NCBI RefSeq assembly: GCF_005280205.1 | Contig: NZ_SUND01000005.1 | Location: 170,734-234,733, forward strand | Direction of reading: 5' to 3' | From: Bacillus yapensis | GTDB lineage: Bacteria; Bacillota; Bacilli; Bacillales; Cytobacillaceae | DNA: 64,000 bases | In this document: positions 8,067-16,433 of the stretch, in pieces | How the letters are laid out: each line of letters starts with the position of its first letter | Position numbering within the stretch: the first letter of the stretch is position 1 | Program-made: the position numbers and the translations under genes | Notes under the pieces: model-generated | The model's input: the letters and a program-made list of their open reading frames with translations, nothing else | What the model was told of the DNA's origin: nothing | The model's database searches: none

Positions 8067-9173
8067 ATGGCAGAGTTAAAATTAGATCATATATTCAAAA
8101 TTTACGACAACAAAGTGACAGCTGTAAGTGACTTCAACTTAGATATCGAAGATAAAGAATTTATTGTATTCGTTGGTCCTTCTGGATGCGGTAAATCAAC
8201 AACACTAAGAATGATTGCAGGACTAGAGGAAATTTCTAAAGGTGACCTTTACATTGACCAAAAGCGCGTTAACGATGTTCCTCCGAAGGATCGCGATATC
8301 GCGATGGTATTCCAAAACTATGCTCTTTATCCACATATGACTGTATATGATAATATGGCATTCGGATTAAAGCTTCGTAAATTCTCAAAAGATGAGATCG
8401 ATAAGCGCGTAAAAGAAGCTGCAAAAATCTTAGGACTTGAAGAGTATTTAAAGCGTAAGCCAAAAGCTCTTTCTGGTGGTCAGCGCCAGCGTGTTGCTTT
8501 AGGACGTGCGATTGTCCGAGATGCAAAAGTATTCTTAATGGATGAGCCTTTATCGAATCTAGATGCGAAGCTTCGCGTACAGATGCGTGCTGAGATCGTT
8601 AAGCTTCACCGTCGTTTAGAAACAACGACTATCTATGTAACCCATGACCAAACAGAAGCAATGACAATGGCAACTCGCCTAGTTGTTATGAAAGACGGTA
8701 TCGTTCAGCAAGTTGGAGCACCAAAAGATGTCTATGAATCTCCAGAAAATATCTTCGTTGCAGGCTTTATCGGCTCACCTGCTATGAACTTCTTTAACGG
8801 AAAAGTAGAAGAAGGAAGCTTTGTGATCGGTAATACGAAGCTTGCCATTCCGGGAGCAAAAATGAAAATGCTTCGTGACCAAGGTTACGTTGGGAAAGAA
8901 ATCACTCTTGGTGTAAGACCAGAGGATATCCATGAAGAACAAGTATTCATCGACGCTTCTCAAGGTTCAGCGGTGAAAGTTACTGTTGACGTATCTGAGC
9001 TTACTGGAGCAGAAACAATGGTGTATTCTTCTATCGAAGGTCAAGATTTCATTGCACGTATTGATTCTCGTAGCAATATTGCTGCTGGCGAAAACCTTGA
9101 GCTTGCTCTTGATATGAACAAAGTACATTTCTTTGATAAAGAAACTGAATTAAGAGTTCGTTCTACGAACTAA
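8067..9173 (+). CDS. msmX: Multisugar ABC importer ATPase MsmX
   Basis: ATP-binding subunit of the CUT1 sugar-importer class (368 aa). Walker A is GPSGCGKST (about 37-45), the signature is LSGGQRQRVALGRA, Walker B is VFLMDEPLSNLD, the switch is THDQTEAMT, and a C-terminal regulatory OB-fold (TOBE) region follows from about residue 235. No sugar permease or binding protein is adjacent. This is normal for MsmX, a shared ATPase that energises several sugar importers encoded elsewhere. AAAGGAGG lies 8 bases before the start, and a strong terminator follows. Confidence 0.93.
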   Translation: MAELKLDHIFKIYDNKVTAVSDFNLDIEDKEFIVFVGPSGCGKSTTLRMIAGLEEISKGDLYIDQKRVNDVPPKDRDIAMVFQNYALYPHMTVYDNMAFGLKLRKFSKDEIDKRVKEAAKILGLEEYLKRKPKALSGGQRQRVALGRAIVRDAKVFLMDEPLSNLDAKLRVQMRAEIVKLHRRLETTTIYVTHDQTEAMTMATRLVVMKDGIVQQVGAPKDVYESPENIFVAGFIGSPAMNFFNGKVEEGSFVIGNTKLAIPGAKMKMLRDQGYVGKEITLGVRPEDIHEEQVFIDASQGSAVKVTVDVSELTGAETMVYSSIEGQDFIARIDSRSNIAAGENLELALDMNKVHFFDKETELRVRSTN

Positions 9174-9176
9174 TAT

Positions 9177-9214
9177 AAAAAACAGACAGGTCCCCGTGAC
9201 TTGTCTGTTTTTTG
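9177..9214. terminator. Terminator after msmX, probably bidirectional
   Basis: AAACAGACA...TGTCTGTTT stem followed by T residues on the plus strand and preceded by A residues, so it can also end the convergent HxlR gene. Confidence 0.8.
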
Positions 9215-9216
9215 CT

Positions 9217-9585
9217 TTACTTTAAATGTTCGTTTAACACACTTTCTTCTAGTACTGAGAATTTATCCCCGTACACTTTTTCAATATGGTGTTCTCCCCA
9301 TGTACAAAGAGCGTTCAAAATGGTCTCCAAGCTCTTTCCATATTCACTTAACTCATACTCCACCTTTGGTGGAATTTGATTATACGTAATGCGATTGATT
9401 ACCCCATCTGCCTCCAGTTCACGAAGCTGTTGGGTTAGCATTTTCTGCGTAATATCTGGCATTAACCGTTTTAATTCACTCGTCCGTTTCTTCCCATGTG
9501 TTAAATGACAAAGAATCACACATTTCCACTTTCCACCGATCACTTCCAAGGTGGCTTCGACGGATATATTGTATTTCTTTTTCAT
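9217..9585 (-). CDS. ytcD: HxlR-family regulator (YtcD-like)
   Basis: A 122-aa winged-helix regulator with the HxlR hallmarks VIGGKWKCVILCHL, a central TSELKRLMPDITQKMLTQQL recognition region, and LSEYGKSLETIL near the end. Two cysteines (Cys22, Cys26) fall where redox- or aldehyde-sensing family members carry reactive thiols. It is divergent from an MFS exporter and an aldo/keto reductase, the same set as ytcD, ytbD and ytbE of B. subtilis. It most likely represses them from the repeats at 9617-9662. The effector is unknown; a reactive aldehyde, quinone or thiol-modifying compound is a reasonable guess. Confidence 0.88.
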   Translation of the reverse strand: MKKKYNISVEATLEVIGGKWKCVILCHLTHGKKRTSELKRLMPDITQKMLTQQLRELEADGVINRITYNQIPPKVEYELSEYGKSLETILNALCTWGEHHIEKVYGDKFSVLEESVLNEHLK

Positions 9586-9616
9586 TGTTTGTCCTCCTTT
9601 TTATAGGCACTAAAAA

Positions 9617-9662
9617 GTACCTATAATACTTTTTTGTACCTATATTACTTTAAAGTACGTAC
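9617..9662. promoter_or_regulatory. Tandem 19-base repeats, probable HxlR operator
   Basis: Two near-identical 19-base units begin GTACCTATAATACTTTT (9617) and GTACCTATATTACTTTA (9636), followed by GTACGTAC (9655-9662). GTAC thus recurs exactly every 19 bases, about two helical turns. The site is centred in the divergent promoter between the HxlR regulator and the MFS gene. Confidence 0.6.
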
Positions 9663-9734
9663 TTTTCTTCCGAACACATATGTTCCATAATAGCATTTGC
9701 CGGCTCAAATACAAACATTTTTTAGGAGGAGATT

Positions 9735-10925
9735 ATGTCTTTAGATAAGAAAAGAAGTACCTTGGCATTACTAGCATTAGCCGTAAGCGCATTTGCTATT
9801 GGTACTACAGAATTTATCAGCGTTGGGTTATTACCTCTTATCGCTGAAGACTTACACATATCCGTTACAACCGCTGGGTTGACGGTTTCCCTATATGCAT
9901 TGGGCGTGACGTTCGGTGCACCGATTTTAACATCCCTTACATCAAGGATGTCTCGAAAAACATTACTACTTTTGATTATGGTCGTTTTTATTATCGGAAA
10001 CAGCATAGCAGCAAGCTCAACCACGATTGGCGTATTACTTGTAGCTCGTGTGGTCTCTGCATTTTCCCATGGCGTCTTCATGTCCATTGGGTCTACCATC
10101 GCAGCTGACCTTGTTCCGGAAAATCGCCGCGCAAGTGCGATTTCGATTATGTTTACAGGGCTAACAATCGCAACTGTAACAGGAGTCCCATTTGGAACAT
10201 TTATTGGACAGCAATTTGGTTGGCGAATGGCCTTTCTCGTCATCGTTGTCGTAGGCATTGTAGCTTTTATTGCTAATAGTATCCTTGTTCCTTCTGATTT
10301 ACAAAAAGGGAAACAAACTACTTTTAAAGATCAGATCAAATTGGTAAGCAACGGTCGCCTTCTGCTTGTCTTTTTGATTACAGCACTAGGCTATGGCGGA
10401 ACCTTTGTCGTTTTTACGTATTTATCACCAATGCTTCAAAGCATCACAGGATTTCAAGCAGAAACAGTCGCTATCATTCTTTTGGTATACGGAGTGGCGA
10501 TTGCAATTGGCAATACGATAGGTGGACGTTTAGCGAATCACAATCCGATTAAAGCCTTATTCTATATGTTTTTAGTACAAGCTATCGTATTATTCATTTT
10601 GTATTTCACAGTTCCATTTAAAATAGCAGGTTTAATCACGATTTTCTTAATGGGACTCATGGCATTTATGAACGTCCCTGGCCTACAAGTGTATGTCGTC
10701 ATCCTCGCAGAACGGTTTGTACCGTCGGCGGTTGACGTAGCATCGGCCATTAATATCGCTGCCTTTAACGCTGGAATCGCCATTGGCTCCTACTTAGGTG
10801 GCATGATTACAGACTCAATTGGTCTCATTCATACCTCATGGATTGGTGCGTTGATGGTATTAGTAGCAGCAATTTTATCATTATGGAGTAAAACACTAGA
10901 AAAAACGGAGGTACATCAATCATGA
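9735..10925 (+). CDS. ytbD: DHA1-type MFS exporter (YtbD-like)
   Basis: A 396-aa major facilitator protein with 12 expected membrane segments. It starts with LALLALAVSAFAIGTTEFIS, typical of the AraJ/YdhP/SotB branch (the GTTEF motif in TM1), and has the loop-2 sequence LTSRMSRKTLL and a central hydrophilic loop near residues 190-205. AGGAGGAG precedes the start. The stop overlaps the start of the aldo/keto reductase as ATGA, showing translational coupling. With the HxlR regulator it suggests inducible export of a toxic small molecule; substrate unknown. Confidence 0.88.
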   Translation: MSLDKKRSTLALLALAVSAFAIGTTEFISVGLLPLIAEDLHISVTTAGLTVSLYALGVTFGAPILTSLTSRMSRKTLLLLIMVVFIIGNSIAASSTTIGVLLVARVVSAFSHGVFMSIGSTIAADLVPENRRASAISIMFTGLTIATVTGVPFGTFIGQQFGWRMAFLVIVVVGIVAFIANSILVPSDLQKGKQTTFKDQIKLVSNGRLLLVFLITALGYGGTFVVFTYLSPMLQSITGFQAETVAIILLVYGVAIAIGNTIGGRLANHNPIKALFYMFLVQAIVLFILYFTVPFKIAGLITIFLMGLMAFMNVPGLQVYVVILAERFVPSAVDVASAINIAAFNAGIAIGSYLGGMITDSIGLIHTSWIGALMVLVAAILSLWSKTLEKTEVHQS

Positions 10926-11758
10926 ATTTACAATCTACAACAACTTTATCTAACGGAGTAAAAATGCCTTGGCTTGGTATCGGGGTATTCAAGGTAGAAG
11001 AAGGTCCAGAATTAGTAAATGCAGTAAAGTTTGCCATTAAAAATGGTTATCGCAGTGTTGATACTGCAGCGATCTATGGAAATGAAGAAGGTGTTGGCCA
11101 AGCGATCCGTGAAGGACTTGCTGAAATAGGACTTTCTCGCGAAGAGCTATTCGTTACATCAAAGGTTTGGAATGCTGATTTAGGCTACGAAGCTACGATT
11201 GCTGCTTACGAAACGAGCTTGGCGAAGCTTGGTCTTGATTATTTAGATCTATATTTAATCCATTGGCCAGTAGAAGGAAAGTTCAAAGATGCTTGGCGCG
11301 CACTAGAAACTCTTTATAAGGCAGGGAAAATCAAGGCAATTGGTGTAAGTAACTTCCAAATTCATCATCTTGAGGAACTCATGAAAGATGCAGAAATCAA
11401 GCCGATGATCAACCAAGTCGAGTATCACCCTCGTTTAACGCAAAAAGAGCTTCAAGCTTTTTGCCAGGATAACGGAATTCAATTAGAAGCATGGTCTCCT
11501 TTAATGCAGGGACAATTATTAGATAACCAAGTAATTCAAGAAATTGCTCAGAAATACGGAAAATCCGTTGCTCAAATCATCATTCGTTGGGATTTACAAA
11601 ATGGTGTTATCACCATTCCGAAATCAACAAAAGAGCACAGAATCATCGAAAACTCTTCTGTTTTTGATTTCGAACTATCCAATGAAGATATGGAACGCAT
11701 AAATGAATTGAATCAAAATCTTCGCGTAGGTCCAGATCCAGATAACTTTGATTTTTAA
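10922..11758 (+). CDS. ytbE: Aldo/keto reductase (YtbE-like)
   Basis: NADPH-dependent reductase of the AKR5-like group (278 aa). The catalytic tetrad is visible: Asp47 (SVDTAAIYGNE), Tyr52, Lys81 (TSKVW) and His114 (LIHWP). The GVSNF segment and the C-terminal cofactor motif IPKSTKEHRIIEN are also present. Family members reduce aldehydes and ketones such as methylglyoxal. Coupled to the exporter by a 4-base overlap and presumably induced through the HxlR regulator, it would detoxify what the exporter does not remove (inference). Confidence 0.9.
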   Translation: MNLQSTTTLSNGVKMPWLGIGVFKVEEGPELVNAVKFAIKNGYRSVDTAAIYGNEEGVGQAIREGLAEIGLSREELFVTSKVWNADLGYEATIAAYETSLAKLGLDYLDLYLIHWPVEGKFKDAWRALETLYKAGKIKAIGVSNFQIHHLEELMKDAEIKPMINQVEYHPRLTQKELQAFCQDNGIQLEAWSPLMQGQLLDNQVIQEIAQKYGKSVAQIIIRWDLQNGVITIPKSTKEHRIIENSSVFDFELSNEDMERINELNQNLRVGPDPDNFDF

Positions 11759-11762
11759 TTAG

Positions 11763-11794
11763 AAAAACCGGGCAATCGTATCGCCCGGTTTTTT
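11763..11794. terminator. Bidirectional terminator between convergent operons
   Basis: Perfect stem AAAACCGGGC / GCCCGGTTTT with loop AATCGTATC; A tract on one side and T tract on the other, serving the reductase gene and the convergent amino-acid ABC operon. Confidence 0.85.
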
Positions 11795-11798
11795 ACGT

Positions 11799-12533
11799 TT
11801 ATTTTAATGTCCGCTTCAAAAATTCTCTCGTTCTTTCCTGTGTTGGATTATTGAAGATCTGCTCTGGACTGCCTTCCTCAGCAATAACCCCTTTATCCAT
11901 AAACACAACGCGGTCCGAAACTTCCTTCGCGAACTCCATTTCGTGCGTCACGATTAACATGGTTAAGCCTGTGCCCGCCAGTTCCTTCATGACCTTTAAC
12001 ACTTCTCCGACCATTTCTGGATCAAGCGCAGATGTCGGCTCGTCAAAAAGCATCACATCAGGCTCCATAGACAATGCTCTCGCAATAGCCACACGCTGTT
12101 TTTGCCCACCAGACAATTGCTTTGGTTTCGCATTAATATATTTATCCATGCCAACGACTTTTAAATACTTCATTGCAACTTTTTCAGCTTCTTCTCTAGA
12201 ACGCTTCAGAACCTTGATTTGTCCAACAACACAGTTATTTAAAACGTTATGGTTATTAAATAAGTTAAATTGCTGGAACACCATGCCGAGGTTCTTTCGG
12301 TAAGCAAAAATGTCGTGCTTATCATCTAAAATATTTTCCCCGTGAAAAATAATTTGCCCGCCGCTTGGCTTTTCCAAAAGATTGATACAACGAAGAAGTG
12401 TTGATTTTCCGGAACCAGAAGAACCAATAATACTAACAACTTCCCCTTTGTTCACTGAGAAATCAATATCCTTTAATACCTCATGTGTTCCGAAGGATTT
12501 ATTTAAATGCTGTACTTCAATCACTTTTTCCAT
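11799..12533 (-). CDS. Polar amino-acid ABC importer, ATPase
   Basis: A 244-aa ATP-binding subunit of the GlnQ/HisP/ArtP class. Walker A is GSSGSGKST (37-45), then the Q-loop in [11 protein letters not shown], signature [15 protein letters not shown], Walker [14 protein letters not shown], and switch THEMEFA. Last gene of a three-gene operon (binding protein, permease, ATPase) transcribed from a lysine riboswitch. It should therefore power import of lysine or a lysine-related cationic amino acid. GGAGGAG precedes its ATG. Confidence 0.92.
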   Translation of the reverse strand: MEKVIEVQHLNKSFGTHEVLKDIDFSVNKGEVVSIIGSSGSGKSTLLRCINLLEKPSGGQIIFHGENILDDKHDIFAYRKNLGMVFQQFNLFNNHNVLNNCVVGQIKVLKRSREEAEKVAMKYLKVVGMDKYINAKPKQLSGGQKQRVAIARALSMEPDVMLFDEPTSALDPEMVGEVLKVMKELAGTGLTMLIVTHEMEFAKEVSDRVVFMDKGVIAEEGSPEQIFNNPTQERTREFLKRTLK

Positions 12534-12549
12534 ATGCTCTCCTCCCTCC

Positions 12550-13290
12550 TCACATTTTTTGATTTAGATCTACTTCTTCTTTAAGCATTGTGTAATTATC
12601 CGGACCATCTAGTTTTCTTTCAAAATACAATAAGATTCTTGTCACAATAAACGTCATAACAAAATAGATCATACAAGCCACAAAGAAAGACTCAAAATAT
12701 CTAAAGTTGTTTCCTGCCACTGATTTCGTTAAGAAATACAGTTCTGAAACGGAAATCACGTTCAATACAGACGTGTCTTTAATATTGATAACAAATTGGT
12801 TTCCTGTTGCCGGTAAAATATTGCGGACCACCTGTGGCAAGACGACATTCATCATCGTTTGAAAATGATTCATCCCGATTGCTTGCGCCGCTTCAAATTG
12901 TCCTTTATCAACAGATACAATTCCGCCACGGACGATTTCAGCCATATAAGCTCCCGTATTAATTGAAACAACAATAACCGCCGCTACCATAACGTTCATG
13001 TTAATATTGAACGCTAAAGCTGATCCATAATAAATGACCATTGCTTGGACAATCATTGGTGTTCCGCGGAAAAATTCGATATAGATTGATAAAATCACAT
13101 TAACAATTTTTAAAAGTACTTTTTTCATTCCTCGTTCTGGTACAGGAATTGTACGAACCACACCGGCAAATAAACCGATGATGGCACCTATGATCGTACC
13201 AATCAACGCGATATAAAGCGTCATCCCTGCTCCACGAAGGAACATTGGCCAGTTTTCCGAGACGATCTTTACGATCCATTCAAAGCTCAT
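12550..13290 (-). CDS. Polar amino-acid ABC importer, permease
   Basis: A 246-aa inner-membrane permease of the HisM/GlnP family, with about five membrane segments and the conserved cytoplasmic coupling loop [21 protein letters not shown] near residues 135-158. One gene serves both halves, so it should form a homodimer. GGGGGAG precedes the start. It lies 16 bases from the ATPase gene and downstream of the riboswitch-controlled binding protein. Confidence 0.9.
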   Translation of the reverse strand: MSFEWIVKIVSENWPMFLRGAGMTLYIALIGTIIGAIIGLFAGVVRTIPVPERGMKKVLLKIVNVILSIYIEFFRGTPMIVQAMVIYYGSALAFNINMNVMVAAVIVVSINTGAYMAEIVRGGIVSVDKGQFEAAQAIGMNHFQTMMNVVLPQVVRNILPATGNQFVINIKDTSVLNVISVSELYFLTKSVAGNNFRYFESFFVACMIYFVMTFIVTRILLYFERKLDGPDNYTMLKEEVDLNQKM

Positions 13291-13376
13291 GTTTCTCCCC
13301 CATTTAAAATATTTCTTCTACCACGATTCACATAAAACCGACTGCATCCTAGAGACACAGCCGGATATGATGGTTT

Positions 13377-14216
13377 TTATTGAGCAGCAGGTTGATTTTT
13401 AATAGCTGCATCCATTAATTTCGTACGGTCTTCATCAGAAATTCCTGCTAATACTTCATTAATCTTTTCTGTTAACTCACTGCCTTTTTCAAGTCCAACT
13501 GCGGTGTTTGTATCCTCTGACGATGTTTTAAAACCATCTTCAAATTCCACCATGACAAAATTATCGTTTGCACTAGAAGCACTGATTCCTTCAGGACGTT
13601 CAGAAACGTAACCATCAATAATGCCTGATTCAAGAGCTACACGCATTGCTGGGAAGTTATCCATGGCTGTTTGTTGTGACACGCCGTTAATTTGGTCAAT
13701 CACGGAATAATGGAATGTGTTTAATTGAGCTGTGATTTTTGCTCCTTTAAAATCTTGGATCGAAGTCGCTCCCTCGAATTTGCTACCTTTTTTCACAACC
13801 ATTACTAATTGTGAGCTATAGTAGTTATCTGAGAAGTCGATTGTCTTTTTACGTTCTGCAGTTGGAGACATCCCCGCAACAATCGCATCAATTTTTCCTG
13901 AAGTCAATGATGGCACAAGTCCATCCCATTCTGTTTTCACAATAACAAGTTTCTTCCCTAAACCGTCGGCGATTTTCTTTGCGATTTCTACATCATAACC
14001 GCCTGCATATTCCCCAGTACCTTCAATTTTTACCGCTCCATTAGAGTCGTCATTTTGTGTCCAGTTAAACGGAGCATAACCTGCTTCTAGACCGACTTTA
14101 AATGTATCTGCATCTGCGGAACCAGAACCTTGTGCACTTTCGCTTGATCCACAACCAGCTAATAGAATAATAGCTGAGAATAATAATACCAATAATAAAG
14201 ATGCTTGCTTTTTCAT
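13377..14216 (-). CDS. Amino-acid-binding lipoprotein of the lysine-riboswitch operon
   Basis: Family 3 extracellular solute-binding protein (279 aa). ATG 14216 is chosen because AGGAGGAGAAAGAGGAG lies directly upstream; an in-frame extension to 14291 would run through the riboswitch terminator. Lipobox LLAGC marks lipidation at about residue 21. The mature part has the usual two-lobe signatures, FNWTQND, GYDVEIAKKIA, GKIDAIVAGMSPTAERKK and a GIIDGYVSERPEG segment in place of the usual hinge. Ligand is inferred to be lysine from the riboswitch; arginine, ornithine or related amino acids cannot be excluded. Confidence 0.9.
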   Translation of the reverse strand: MKKQASLLLVLLFSAIILLAGCGSSESAQGSGSADADTFKVGLEAGYAPFNWTQNDDSNGAVKIEGTGEYAGGYDVEIAKKIADGLGKKLVIVKTEWDGLVPSLTSGKIDAIVAGMSPTAERKKTIDFSDNYYSSQLVMVVKKGSKFEGATSIQDFKGAKITAQLNTFHYSVIDQINGVSQQTAMDNFPAMRVALESGIIDGYVSERPEGISASSANDNFVMVEFEDGFKTSSEDTNTAVGLEKGSELTEKINEVLAGISDEDRTKLMDAAIKNQPAAQ

Positions 14217-14257
14217 TCTCCTCTTTCTCCTCCTATGTCTGTATGGACATCTAAACG

Positions 14258-14288
14258 ACAAAAAACGACCTGAGATATACTCAGGTCG
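14258..14288 (-). terminator. Riboswitch-controlled terminator of the lysine ABC operon
   Basis: On the minus strand CGACCTGAG / CTCAGGTCG forms a 9-bp stem followed by six T residues, between the aptamer and the first gene. This is the expression platform: lysine binding should favour termination. Confidence 0.85.
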
Positions 14289-14330
14289 CAATATGTATAG
14301 TTGCCCTAAAGTCCTCTCTTTGCCCTAGTC

Positions 14331-14507
14331 GAGATAGCACAACTCAGTAAACTTGGGAGGTTCACTGAGACAGTCCTGCAGCTCTTAACTGCAGACCCAG
14401 CAAGCAATACTTGAGAATATTACTCACTTCGGCGATATTTCCTTCTCCTTAGAATCATTGCTTCTCAAAGCTCCTCTAAAGACTGTTAAACACCGCGCCT
14501 CTACCTC
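14331..14507 (-). ncRNA. Lysine riboswitch (L-box) aptamer
   Basis: Read on the minus strand, the element opens with GAGGTAGAGGCGCGG and closes with CTATCTC, which pairs with GAGGTAG to form P1. Inside are GAGGAGCTTTGAGAAG, the conserved AAGGAGAAGGAAATATCGCC, CCGAAGTGAG, TTGCTGGGTCTGCAG and GCAGGACTGTC. The conserved core blocks and their order match the lysine riboswitch. It precedes a terminator and an amino-acid ABC operon, so low lysine should allow importer synthesis. Confidence 0.93.
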
Positions 14508-14544
14508 ACTGTTCAAAGTGAGGTCACTATTAAATTCTATATTT

Positions 14545-14573
14545 AGGTTACATTTACTGCCGGATTCTGTCAA
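14545..14573 (-). promoter_or_regulatory. Candidate promoter of the lysine-riboswitch transcript
   Basis: On the minus strand TTGACA, 17-base spacer, TAACCT; the start point would fall about 30 bases before the aptamer. A second possible promoter (TTGTCA, 17 bases, TATATG) lies at 14599-14627. Confidence 0.4.
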
Positions 14574-14663
14574 CCTTTGAATAATAAATAATTATTTCCA
14601 TATATTATCACTTTCTCTTTTTGACAATTTCTGAATGGTAGCTATTAAACAATTTTAGCGATG

Positions 14664-14838
14664 AATACTCCCCCACCTAAAATGCTAACCATTTTTGAGG
14701 AAGGGGTTTCTGCTGTATCGATCGAATTCACTTCAAGCTTCTAAGTAATCCGAACGTTTAACAAGCAGTGGACCTGTCACATTGGTGTATTCACACCCAG
14801 ACCCTCTATCCCGTCGGTCATGCCTTTGGGACTTCTTT
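14664..14838 (-). ncRNA. Probable omega-RNA (reRNA) of TnpB
   Basis: Downstream of the tnpB stop on its own strand lies about 175 bases of structured non-coding sequence. It ends in a hairpin (CCCCTTCCTCA ... AGGTGGGGGAG) and then AGTATTCA, the layout of TnpB guide scaffolds at the right end of such elements. The guide would be the bases following 14663 on the minus strand. The 5-prime boundary is not visible and usually lies within the tnpB 3-prime end. Confidence 0.5.
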
Positions 14839-16299
14839 TTATATGATCATTTTCTGTGGTTCCCATATTTGAACCGTTTCTACCTTGAATTCCTGCTTGT
14901 CTTTCAATTTTACAAGTACCTTTTTTAATATATTGGCTGCACCGTTCACGTCCGCATTAATCAGTAGACCACGTTCAGTGCGATATAAACCACGCTGAAT
15001 CCGTTTCCCTGAAAATCGAATTTTATTACTACATTCGCCATATGTCGGTACATTATCATCTAAAAAACTCGCCTTAGAGGTGTAGGATTCTTCCGTGACA
15101 ATTACCTTGATTCCATTACGAGCTGCTTTATATTCAATCATACTGATTAGTAAAGAATGAGGAATATGGACAAAAGATTGATTATTTCGTTTTCCGATGT
15201 GTATTTGTTGTTTCCACTCTTTATTTTGACCGATGATGATGGTGTTAATATTCTCATTTAAAGCAATCTTAACAATTCGATAGCTTGCTTTATGAAAAAT
15301 ATCCTTTATTTTGAATGATCTCGTTTGATGCAATTTCTCTAATCGTTTCGATGTAAATATTCCTTCACTAGGTTGTTTTCCGTGTCTTAATATCCCGAGA
15401 TAGTGGGCCTTTCTTTTATTATAGTATTGATTGATCGATTTGATTTTTTGGCCCTTGATTAATACGGGATTTCTACCTGTATTTGTCACGATGGTTGCCA
15501 AATTATCAATCCCAAGATCAATACTCATGTATCTTCCGTTATCAACTAATATTTCCTGTTCCGATTGGACTTCCATGACTAACTCCACCATATATTCATG
15601 GTATTTTGGAACTACTCGAACTTGTTTTAACTTGCCTTCTGAAAGAGCCAATTTCCCGATATTCAATCGCTCCTTTGTTTTAGGGAATTTTAGATGTTTG
15701 TTGTTTTTAATGACACAATCCTGATTGGTAAAGAGGATCTCTTTTTCTTCTGAACGACAATATTTTGGGATTTTAGGTCTTCCCTTATATTTTGTTGGAT
15801 TTAGTTTGTAGTCTGCTAAACTAGCATAAAAGGATTTCCAATTTTGGAATACAACTTTCATCACTCCTTGGCTTGATTGGGTGGGGAGCGAACGGTAATC
15901 AGGTTGTCCAATACGTTTGAACAATGCGTCCAGAAAATTGTAGTCTACATACGGATTATCTTTTGTCGGCGCTACAAACTCGTTTAATTTCACTTCTTTT
16001 TGCTTTTCTTTTGGTTTCTTTTGTTGGATTTTTAGTTTTTTTTGATAGGCTACTATTTGAATGTCATTCATAGGTTGGAGGTTTTGTTGGATCGTACGAA
16101 CGACTTCTTGTTGTAGAGGTTGAAGTTCCTTTTCTTGGGTGAATGAAGTAAAGACTTGGCGGATGTAAAAGTTCGTGGTGTTGTATAAATTCTTAGCATT
16201 TTGGGTCATCTGTTGAAAATATGGATACATTTTATGCCCTTTTTTTACCCTAATCTGATGAGTACTATAATTTTTACTCTCACTAATCCCCTCGGTCAC
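14839..16299 (-). CDS. tnpB: TnpB RNA-guided nuclease, zinc-finger-less type
   Basis: A 486-aa TnpB protein (family members are often 350-450 aa). The RuvC-like catalytic acids are present: Asp261 in SIDLGIDNLAT, Glu403/404 in VTEESYTSKASFLD, and Asp450 in LLINADVNGAANIL. Between the last two, the usual four-cysteine zinc finger is replaced by FSGKRIQRGLYRTERG, with only one cysteine. The N-terminal half is basic with a Lys/Gln-rich stretch near 85-107. GTG start follows AGAGGTGATTTA. The gene appears intact, so RNA-guided DNA cleavage is plausible. It lies just upstream of, and in line with, the lysine-riboswitch operon. Confidence 0.92.
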   Translation of the reverse strand: MTEGISESKNYSTHQIRVKKGHKMYPYFQQMTQNAKNLYNTTNFYIRQVFTSFTQEKELQPLQQEVVRTIQQNLQPMNDIQIVAYQKKLKIQQKKPKEKQKEVKLNEFVAPTKDNPYVDYNFLDALFKRIGQPDYRSLPTQSSQGVMKVVFQNWKSFYASLADYKLNPTKYKGRPKIPKYCRSEEKEILFTNQDCVIKNNKHLKFPKTKERLNIGKLALSEGKLKQVRVVPKYHEYMVELVMEVQSEQEILVDNGRYMSIDLGIDNLATIVTNTGRNPVLIKGQKIKSINQYYNKRKAHYLGILRHGKQPSEGIFTSKRLEKLHQTRSFKIKDIFHKASYRIVKIALNENINTIIIGQNKEWKQQIHIGKRNNQSFVHIPHSLLISMIEYKAARNGIKVIVTEESYTSKASFLDDNVPTYGECSNKIRFSGKRIQRGLYRTERGLLINADVNGAANILKKVLVKLKDKQEFKVETVQIWEPQKMII

Positions 16300-16433
16300 T
16301 TAAATCACCTCTCTTAATACCATTATACCAAACACACGTTCTTTAAATCCATCCTTAATATGAAATTTATTAAAAAACGCCAATTCACCCCCTCCTTAAT
16401 ATTTGGAACTTAAATTTGAAGAAGGGGTACTCT

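Larger units (their letters stand above)
14663..16430 (-). mobile_element. IS200/IS605-type element with TnpB only
   Basis: The tnpB gene is flanked by imperfect palindromes of the kind found at IS200/IS605 ends. One is at 14667-14706 (CCCC outer arm, AAAATG/CATTTT inner stem, GGGG outer arm). The other is at about 16390-16428 (CCCCCTCC...GAAGAAGGGG). There is no tnpA, so mobility would need a transposase in trans. Exact ends are estimates, since these elements make no target duplication or terminal inverted repeats. Confidence 0.6.

Noticed and set aside
9722..10258. 178-codon open frame on the minus strand
   Set aside because: It lies wholly inside the MFS gene in antisense, has low-complexity composition typical of shadow frames and no ribosome site.
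11851..12303. 150-codon open frame on the plus strand
   Set aside because: Antisense to the amino-acid ABC ATPase, whose motifs are complete; no family resemblance.
13377..14291. Longer start (14291) for the lysine-operon binding protein
   Set aside because: It would translate through the riboswitch terminator and place 25 basic residues before a normal lipoprotein signal; ATG 14216 has a perfect ribosome site.
14280..14530. T-box leader before the amino-acid importer
   Set aside because: No AGGGTGGNACCGCG T-box sequence; the conserved blocks are those of the lysine riboswitch.
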